The translations under genes and the position numbers were made by a program. This document shows positions 57,571-64,000 of a stretch of 64,000 nucleotides of DNA, piece by piece. Numbering within the stretch: the first letter of the stretch is position 1; each line of letters starts with the position of its first letter. This DNA comes from Lasiosphaeris hirsuta (Eukaryota > Ascomycota > Sordariomycetes > Sordariales > Lasiosphaeriaceae), in contig JAUKUA010000001.1 in NCBI GenBank assembly GCA_030549175.1, positions 7,812,001 through 7,876,000 of the forward strand, in the 5' to 3' direction. The notes under the pieces are model-generated. The model saw only the letters and a program-made list of their open reading frames with translations, was not told the DNA's origin and ran no database searches.

Positions 57571-58774
57571 GGTGAGAGTTGGGAACGATGAAGTGTTTGT
57601 GATTCCAATAAATGTGGTGGCAAATGACGGACCAAAATGGTATGCAAAATAAAAATTCTTGGTCTGTCAATGCCGAGGGGACAAGTGCTGTGGGAGGAGG
57701 GAAGCAAAAGGTCAGGATGGCAATTGATAAATAATTAAGCAGCAGTGCACCGCAGCAGGCAGGACAGCAACAGTGCAGTACGTCAGATAAAGAGCCCATT
57801 GAGAGTCTCTGTCGGATGTGAGTAACGCTCAATGGGCAGTGTCTGGCCCTCTGCAGGCTGCCACGGCTTTGGGAGCTCAGACAAGTGCGCAAGTCGACAT
57901 CTCCCCACAGCCAGTGACCAATCACAGGTGCAGACGCTGGCACTGTCAGCCGCGGGGCGCATCGCACGAGCAGGCAACACTGCGACAACTCAAGGATGCC
58001 TGCTTTCCTGTCGGGGGGGAGGGGAGGGGAGCCTCGCCCATTATGCAAATGGCAAAGTGCGAGTGGGAGCGATCAGATGACTCGTCGCCGACCAGGCTCT
58101 GTCCAGTCTCAGCAAGAGCGACGGGAGCGGGCACAGCCGCCTGCTGCCCCAACAACCCCAGGCGAGAAGAGGCAGCCAGTGGATGGCCGACACATCGAGG
58201 CAACTAACTTACCTGCCCATCCCACGTCACTGCCATTGACTTTTTGACAAGAACGAAAGCAAAGTGAAACCACTTGGCCCACGAATAAGCTTTCTTTTCT
58301 CTTCACCGATCGAAACTCGATCCCAAGCAATCTCTTTCACTTTGCAATTTGTCAAGCATGTGTGTGATTATCGACGCACCTTTCCAATCTGGAACTCTGG
58401 GTAGTGGAGGGCTGGGTGTTGTTGCGTCCACTTGCAATGCGACATATCGGGCGCCAAGCCCTCCCCACCGAGGGATCGAGATGTGTTCTGATCTGATGCC
58501 ACCCCATCCCATGAGAAATTTATCATTCCCTGGACGTGGCTTCAAAGGGGACTCCAATTCGGAGATTCAGGTGCGGCAGAACTCAGCTGCTCAAGATTGA
58601 GAAGACAAAGAAAGGATCGTTTCGACTTGTTTCATGCCAAGCTTTGATATTGACCAGCCCCAACACACTAACTTGCAGGCATCACACCTACCACACGAGA
58701 TGCATTCTGAGAGGACCATTGTTCACCATGATAGGAAACCGACCAGCACTGTTTCAACAAAAGAAAAACCCAAA
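57571..58774. other. Intergenic region (AAA+ promoter)
   Basis: Promoter and leader of the AAA+ gene, then the 3' flank of the TPR-CHAT gene. No gene recognised. Confidence 0.55.
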
Positions 58775-58808
58775 CCCCCCTAACCCCCCTAACCCCCCTA
58801 ACCCCCCT
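58775..58808 (+). repeat. Telomere-like (CCCCCCTAA)n repeat
   Basis: Nearly four perfect copies of a 9-base unit, C-rich on the plus strand. It ends 10 bases past the stop codon of the TPR-CHAT gene. The unit differs from the fungal telomere repeat (CCCTAA) by three extra C. Confidence 0.95.
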
Positions 58809-58817
58809 CCCCTCCCC

Positions 58818-60971
58818 TCACACACCCATATGAATAAACGCGGCCCACGCCCAGGGGTCACCCGTCGCACCCCTCAGCCCGCGCGCGGCGACATGGACGG
58901 CCCACGCCACGCTCGCGACGCCAGCGACCCGGAGCTCGGCGTAGAACCTCCGCGCGGCCGCGACCGAGTGGCCGTCGAGCACGTCCCACAGGGACCCGAC
59001 GGCGTGGCGGAAGCCGGCGGCCTGGCAGGCGGTCATGAGGGTGATGGCCTCGTCCTGCAGGCGGGGGGCCGCGTTGGCGCCCGTGGAGCAGGCCGAGAGG
59101 TAGGCCAGGTGGGGCGGGCTCGCGCGCCGGTCGAGCGCCGCCAGGTCGCGGACCGTGAGCGGGCTCGTCTGCCAGTCGGTGAGGAGCAGTCGGCTGGAGG
59201 ATGGGTCGGTGGCGTCCGAGACGCTGTGGCCTGTGAAGTGGAAGATGGTGCACGACTGCAGGTGGGTGAGGACTGTTGGTTTGCTTGGGTGCTTGAGCTT
59301 GGCCGGTGCGCGGGAGGTCAGGGGCTTGAGCAGCTTGGCGACTTTGGTGAGCTCTTCCGAGGCTTTGGGGAGTGGCGTGCAGCCGGGGGTCTTGGGCATC
59401 GAGACGAGCAGCGCTCTTCCGCCGGTGGGGTCGGGGTTGGCGGGGAGGGATTGCGTGTGTAGCAGGGCTTTGATGGATGGGGTGTAGGATGATATGGCTC
59501 TGTCGATGACCGAGTCGGATGGGCGTGTTCGGTGGAGCCCTGCGGCGTGGAGAGGCAATTGGCTTAGAGCACCCGTGGGCATCCACCAGAGGCGAGGCCA
59601 GGCCGTGTTCCGGATCTCTTGTCGGAATCCGAGGTGGTCCAACACCGGGCCCGCCGTCGTCACCCAGAGCCATTCCAGAATCTGGAACATCTCTTGGGCG
59701 ACCCTGGAGGAGGCTTCGGCCGAGGCACGGCTGGACTGGAGAGATCGGAACTGACCGACTCTCGCCTCAATGACGTCAAGACGGAGATTGGGGAGAGGAA
59801 CCGACCGAATCCCTTCATACTCGATCAAAATGGCGTCGCAGCGGAGGGGACTGGTGTTGATGATGACAATGGGTCCCCGGGACGCGGCTTGTCGTATTTC
59901 GTCCTTGGTGATCGGGCACGTGTTTGTGCAGTCCGTTATTTGGTGACCGGCGATGTCGGCCCCTCCTCCAGACTTCAGGCTGGAGATGACTCCCCGCCCC
60001 AGTTCCAGCAGCTGGATGGCATGAACGGGCCCCTTTCCAGCCTCCAGTGCTGCAGATGCAGCGTGTGTTGCCAGCCCGGAGAACTCGCTGAGCATGTACT
60101 GCTGGTCCTGCTGGCCCAGCCCGTAAGAGCTGATGCCGGGCAGGAGATAAACGGCTTGGTCGAGCAGGTCACTCGCTTCGGCGCCTCGCTGGAATGCCGC
60201 GAGGATGTTTGCAACTTTCTGGGCAGCGCTGATCCGCACTGCAGGTACGGCTTCCCGGTAGTTCCAACTCTCCATGTAAAGCCCCAGGCATTCCTCCATG
60301 TCAATGAGCTCGTGGGTTTGGTGGTATCGGCAACGCAGCAGGTCTGCAAGACAGCTCAGGGGGATCGCCCTGCTGGAAAACTCGACCGATCGCTCTTTGA
60401 GGGCTTCCCTCGCCTGGTGAATGGCGTACTGGAGATCCTCGAGGGTCTGTGTTTGCTCGTACTTCCAGGACCCGACGGTTGCCAGGTTGCTGCGCCAGTT
60501 CATGCGGTCCTGGGGGCTGGCCTCGGGACACGCCACTGCCTTCTCGAGCGACGAGATGGCCAGCCAGATGTGCTTGGGGTCTCCCGTCAACCGGAACTTC
60601 CACGCCCACAGATTCCCGAGGCTGTTCCGATAAGCAGCACAGCTGCTGGCGCTTTGTGGAGAGAGCGCCGTGGCGGCCGCCTCGGCCTTTTGCATGCATC
60701 GAATGGCCTCTTCGAGATCTTCTGGGTTGCCGGTTCGCTCAAATCTCTTACCGAGAAGATTTCCAAGACTGCTTAACCGGCCTGGGCGGCCCGGGCGGTC
60801 GAATTGAGTAATCGCTTGGACAGCCTCCCTAGAGAGTGAGATGGCCTTTTCGAGGTCGGCAAAGGCCCCGAACTTCTCAAATCTTTTGCCTAGCATCTCG
60901 GCAGAGCTGCTTAGACGACTGGCTTTGCGAGAGACATGCCGAGTCAAGGGGTCGGATGGCTTTGGTCTCAT
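58818..60971 (-). CDS. TPR–CHAT protein (caspase-like peptidase)
   Basis: Single-exon 717-residue protein. Residues 20–330 are TPR-like helical repeats of the fungal type, each with a LGxxxxxRFxxTGxxxDLExAI core (SSLGNLLGKRFERTGNPEDL, NSLGNLWAWKFRLTG, DLLRCRYHQTHELIDMEE). The C-terminal 350 residues form a CHAT domain (caspase HetF associated with TPRs): LWWMPTGALSQLPLHAAG, then the His motif TIFHFTGHS (His582) and the Cys motif HLAYLSACSTGA (Cys628), so both catalytic residues are retained. It ends with HAVGSLWDVLDGHS and a typical PWAWAAFIHMG tail. CHAT proteases cleave partner proteins on activation; bacterial relatives act in immunity and cell death. Fungal targets are unknown. The ATG follows an in-frame stop, so only an unseen upstream exon could extend it. 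Confidence 0.92.
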   Translation of the reverse strand: MRPKPSDPLTRHVSRKASRLSSSAEMLGKRFEKFGAFADLEKAISLSREAVQAITQFDRPGRPGRLSSLGNLLGKRFERTGNPEDLEEAIRCMQKAEAAATALSPQSASSCAAYRNSLGNLWAWKFRLTGDPKHIWLAISSLEKAVACPEASPQDRMNWRSNLATVGSWKYEQTQTLEDLQYAIHQAREALKERSVEFSSRAIPLSCLADLLRCRYHQTHELIDMEECLGLYMESWNYREAVPAVRISAAQKVANILAAFQRGAEASDLLDQAVYLLPGISSYGLGQQDQQYMLSEFSGLATHAASAALEAGKGPVHAIQLLELGRGVISSLKSGGGADIAGHQITDCTNTCPITKDEIRQAASRGPIVIINTSPLRCDAILIEYEGIRSVPLPNLRLDVIEARVGQFRSLQSSRASAEASSRVAQEMFQILEWLWVTTAGPVLDHLGFRQEIRNTAWPRLWWMPTGALSQLPLHAAGLHRTRPSDSVIDRAISSYTPSIKALLHTQSLPANPDPTGGRALLVSMPKTPGCTPLPKASEELTKVAKLLKPLTSRAPAKLKHPSKPTVLTHLQSCTIFHFTGHSVSDATDPSSSRLLLTDWQTSPLTVRDLAALDRRASPPHLAYLSACSTGANAAPRLQDEAITLMTACQAAGFRHAVGSLWDVLDGHSVAAARRFYAELRVAGVASVAWAVHVAARGLRGATGDPWAWAAFIHMGV

Positions 60972-62096
60972 GGTACCGGTTGCGAAATATCGTGGCTATT
61001 GTTGCTCCGTTCAAACACTTCGACAGGATTGCCAAATCGGGCCGATTTGCATCTCAGGATAGGTGTCGACATAGTTCCAGGGCCAAAGCACGAGGCAAAG
61101 AGGTTCTTAAGCCCCAGGTTCATCGGCCCATGACGGTGAGCAGCTGGTGTTGTGGCTTTGTCAAGGTGAGCGAGGTGAGCACTGCAGGGCTTCGGTGGGA
61201 CCGCTGTGGGCGTCCAGGCAGCCACACAAATGGATGGTATCCACAGGCGTCCATTCCTGCAATCTACCCACCCACCCACCCGTACGTAAGGTGCCTTTAT
61301 TTTGGCGTCCACCGCCCCTGAAATTCCTCGACACTGCTTCATCTTCCTTGCTCCTGTAACGTTCAAAGCCGCGGGTAAGCACCCATCACTGGTATCCATG
61401 GAGTTTGCCAAACCTGAGCCCGGATCCGAGTAGTTTCGAGCATGGCACACGCCAGCGCCGCCGCTCACCGTCATTCGCAATCTGCGCAAACGACGGATCA
61501 TCAGTCTTGTTGCGTTGGCTGCATTGCAACCTGTGAAAACTCGCTGTCATGAGCTAATTTGCCAGAGGATCCGGGGCTACGTCCGGTGCTACGTCCGGTG
61601 CTCAGGGGGACCAGCATAAGGCATGCATTTTGATGCAGGGTATCCGGATGGTGATGATGGCGTCGATGAGGGCGGCGTTGGGTCGCCATGGATCGTTGCG
61701 CGTGAGGCGAGGCGAGGCGAGAGCGACGCCAAGATTGAAAGGAAGTGCTGAAAAATAACGTGGTGCGGGGTGCGGGACGGCTTTTCAGGCGATCTTGGGG
61801 GTGGATACGCACCAAGCCTTACGGAGCACACAGGGTGGAATGGGACCTGGTTGGCTCCCCTGATTTACCGCGTCAAAGGTATTTTTATAAGGAAGGGGCT
61901 AGGTCTCTTATCGAACCCCAGTGCGCATCGTTTGCAATTGCATTTCCCAATTAACTACAGGTGCTGTACAGCCATGTACAGAAGCTATGAAAGTCGTACA
62001 CAACGCATTTTTTTTTTTGTTCATCCCGCCAGCCCAATTACATCTCGCAAGACCCCCCCCCCCCCCAAAATAGCACGCCCCGAAGCCCTCTAATTA
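60972..62096. other. Intergenic region (TPR-CHAT promoter)
   Basis: Contains scattered GGTATCC motifs, a T run and a C run (62047–62066). No gene recognised. Confidence 0.5.
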
Positions 62097-62879
62097 TTAG
62101 AGAGGTATATCGTCTGGGGACATTGAAGCCAGGACTGCCTCAATGTCTATCTCCTCAATCTCCCTGCTAAAGCTAGGTACAGGTACCTCGTAGTTGTTCA
62201 TGTCAAAGTCCTCAAGAGCCACCACTGACATGGTATCGGGATAGTCCATGTTGTTGCCGGGCAAGAAGCGGGGGTCGATTTGCTGGTCGCTCTCGCCAGA
62301 AAACATCTGCAGCCTTTGGGGGAGCTGAGACGGCCCGGACCAGAACGATGCGGGACCGCTCAGCGGTGAAGGGTGGGGCCCGGAGCGGAACACATGTGCG
62401 GCCCCGTTGTGCAAGTCGGCCTCGGCATAATCCTCGATATCCGCGGCTTGGTCGTGCTTGGGCGGCAGGCCCAAATCCGCCGCTGCCTTTTTGTGCTCTT
62501 TTTGTAGCAGTGCCTCGACAGGCTTGCTCGCAAAGTCGCGAATGTGTCGGTTCAGGTGCGCCCTGGACCCGAATTTGGAGCGGCAGCCGATGGCAGGGCA
62601 GGGGAGCGAGATCTTGGACGCCTGTAAGTCGCGACTCGTTAGGAAACAGCCAAAGCCACCAATTGACTGCCAATTCCGCCAAAAAAAAAAAAAAAACAAA
62701 AAAAAAATTTTTCCTCGAAATTTTCTACTCACCACATCTTGCTGCAGCTGCTTCAGCATCGCGACGAGTTCTTTTTGCTGAGACTGGAGGTGCTGAACCA
62801 TCTCTACAAGCCACTGCTGGACAGGAGAGTCTGGCTGCATTTTTTCAGAGACGGGGACCGGGGCCAATTGAGGGGTCAT
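62097..62879 (-). CDS. Small coiled-coil protein with a degenerate C2H2 zinc finger
   Basis: About 223 residues from two exons, 62879–62733 and 62621–62097; the 111 bp intron has GTGAGT donor, CTAAC branch, ACAG acceptor and carries long T/A runs. Residues 15–49 are a Gln/Leu-rich helix suited to coiled-coil formation (WLVEMVQHLQSQQKELVAML). After the splice comes LPCPAIGCRSKFGSRAHL then NRHIRD, which matches a C2H2 finger (C-x4-C-x12-H) but lacks the second histidine. The acidic C-terminus (EIEEIDIEAVLASMSPDDIP) could be an activation region. Likely a nuclear regulatory protein; family not recognised. The start was set at the ATG directly before MTPQLAPVPV because upstream codons look like leader. 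Confidence 0.65.
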   Translation of the reverse strand: MTPQLAPVPVSEKMQPDSPVQQWLVEMVQHLQSQQKELVAMLKQLQQDVVSRKFRGKIFFLFFFFFWRNWQSIGGFGCFLTSRDLQASKISLPCPAIGCRSKFGSRAHLNRHIRDFASKPVEALLQKEHKKAAADLGLPPKHDQAADIEDYAEADLHNGAAHVFRSGPHPSPLSGPASFWSGPSQLPQRLQMFSGESDQQIDPRFLPGNNMDYPDTMSVVALEDFDMNNYEVPVPSFSREIEEIDIEAVLASMSPDDIPL

Positions 62880-64000
62880 GGTCGGATGGATTGTAGTTAC
62901 AGAAGAGCAGAATGGCAGCGTGGGGAAATCAGGGGTCCAGCCGGGCACTGCAATTGACCAACACGCGCGCGCCGCCAGGGTGCCGCAACGGGGCCCTCCC
63001 TCTTTATTGCCCGCGGCCCTATGGCCCTGTAGACGGGTACCCGTTTCCCCAGGGAATTTCTTGCATCGTGCTCTCGCTCCATCCACTGGGTGGTGGTGTG
63101 CCGCACACACACAGGATTGGGCAGCGAGCGGTGGCTTGATGGATACCATCAAGGGATACCATCAACCTCCAGTCATGGTATCCGTATCCAGAGTCCCAGG
63201 CAGACTTTCCGACGACTTGGGCAGCGACATGGACACCATATCACACACCCGCATACACCCATCTTCCACAGACCGACTATTCCCTCCATTTCTCGGTGAA
63301 ACTCACGGTCTCCCATCGTTGACGGTGCCGAACACGCCGTTTTTGCTGAGTGTCTTGGTGAGAGCCTCGCCTGCCTGGCCCGAGCCAATGCGTTGTCCAC
63401 TCCCTCCGCCCCCTTCCCCGCCCTATCGCAAAGGCTCGCGTGTCCAATCCAGGATCCATGCATGGATACCATCGTGGGGATACCATCAGAATCACACTCC
63501 ATCACACCCCGTCTGATGGATGCCTTGCGACGACATGTTCTAGATGCTACCAGTGCGAGCGGTTCATCGAGATGCCGGCCGCAACACCATGACAGACAGC
63601 ATGCGCACATGCCGGATTGGTGATGGCTTTTCTACCCAACCGAAATGCGGAATAGGACAAGCCGTGGTCGACCTCCATCCGTGGCAGGCACCCCGCGAGA
63701 ATACCACGGGAGGACGGGGATACCATGGCGGAGCGGGACATTGACACTTCAGCACAGCTTGAAGAGACTGACTCAATTCAGTCCGCCAACTATGCCATTA
63801 GCAAAGGCGTTGCCTTAGCGAATGCAAACTAAGTGATATTCGCTAAATATCTCATTCTAGAGCCAGAAAATTGAACCTGTGAGGTTTCACATTTGCCAAT
63901 TCCAACATGCTCCCATCTTGTCAAAACGGGGGGCTCGTCCCAATCATCCCTCAACACCACAACACAAAAAGAAGAAAAGTTGTCTGTGGGGGGTGGGTTG
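62880..64000. other. Right-edge region with repeated GGATACCATC motifs
   Basis: Promoter of the zinc-finger gene and beyond. The decamer GGATACCATC or its complement recurs (63151, 63172, 63461, 63476, 63717). No gene supported; the last 200 bases are AT-richer and featureless. Confidence 0.5.

Noticed and set aside
56110..57591. 493-codon plus-strand frame opposite the AAA+ gene
   Set aside because: Leu/Val/Glu-rich shadow typical of the reverse complement of a charged protein. The AAA+ motifs are on the minus strand.
59619..60776. 385-codon plus-strand frame opposite the TPR–CHAT gene
   Set aside because: Antisense shadow; the TPR and CHAT motifs are on the other strand.
1..64000. CRISPR arrays, bacterial operons or prophage
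   Set aside because: Spliceosomal introns, eukaryotic tRNA and fungal protein families throughout; no direct-repeat/spacer pattern.

Overview
The window looks like nuclear DNA from a filamentous ascomycete, most likely a Sordariomycete. Genes are split by short GT–AG introns (about 50–110 bp) with CTAAC/CTGAC branch sites. Genes are well spaced and GC-rich. The content is typical of this group: cell-wall alpha-1,3-glucan synthase, a Zn2Cys6 regulator, a HET-domain relic, a DUF7918 relic and a TPR-CHAT protein. The species cannot be fixed from the sequence.

Layout. 1–5169 (-): 5' half of an alpha-1,3-glucan synthase gene, running off the left edge, behind a gene-poor 4.8 kb stretch. 10–22 kb (all -): a Cys-rich single-pass membrane protein with a polyQ tail, an aldo-keto reductase, a tRNA-Gly(GCC) with a broken partial copy beside it, an M13 metallopeptidase and a Zn2Cys6 transcription factor. 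22–27 kb: a decay zone with an oxidoreductase fragment, a degenerate minisatellite and a ruined HET gene with a C-terminal repeat region. 27.6–31.7 kb (+): an FtsJ/RrmJ-like methyltransferase-fold protein and a DHA2-type MFS transporter. 31.8–37.7 kb (-): two lineage-specific hypothetical proteins and a small secreted cysteine-rich protein. 38.8–40.2 kb (+): a DUF7918 gene with all splice sites intact but four in-frame stops. 41.2–46.3 kb (-): a protein with tandem IKQEP repeats, a CPD photolyase and ribosomal protein eS21. 46.8–51.3 kb (+): SLX4 and a Nudix hydrolase. 51.3–55.3 kb: AT-rich, low-complexity DNA with a possible hAT-like transposon end and no convincing gene. 55.3–62.9 kb (all -): an AAA+ ATPase with an N-terminal DUF7025-like region, a TPR-CHAT caspase-like protein with both catalytic residues, and a small coiled-coil/degenerate zinc-finger protein.

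Themes. Three loci relate to fungal self/non-self or programmed-death type systems: the HET relic, the intact TPR-CHAT gene and its AAA+ neighbour. Two relate to DNA repair (photolyase, SLX4). Two genes carry stop codons consistent with C-to-T change in otherwise preserved reading frames, which is compatible with RIP or deamination. Coordinates of exon joins come from reading splice signals by eye and from frame continuity. No database search was possible, so family names rest on recognised motifs.
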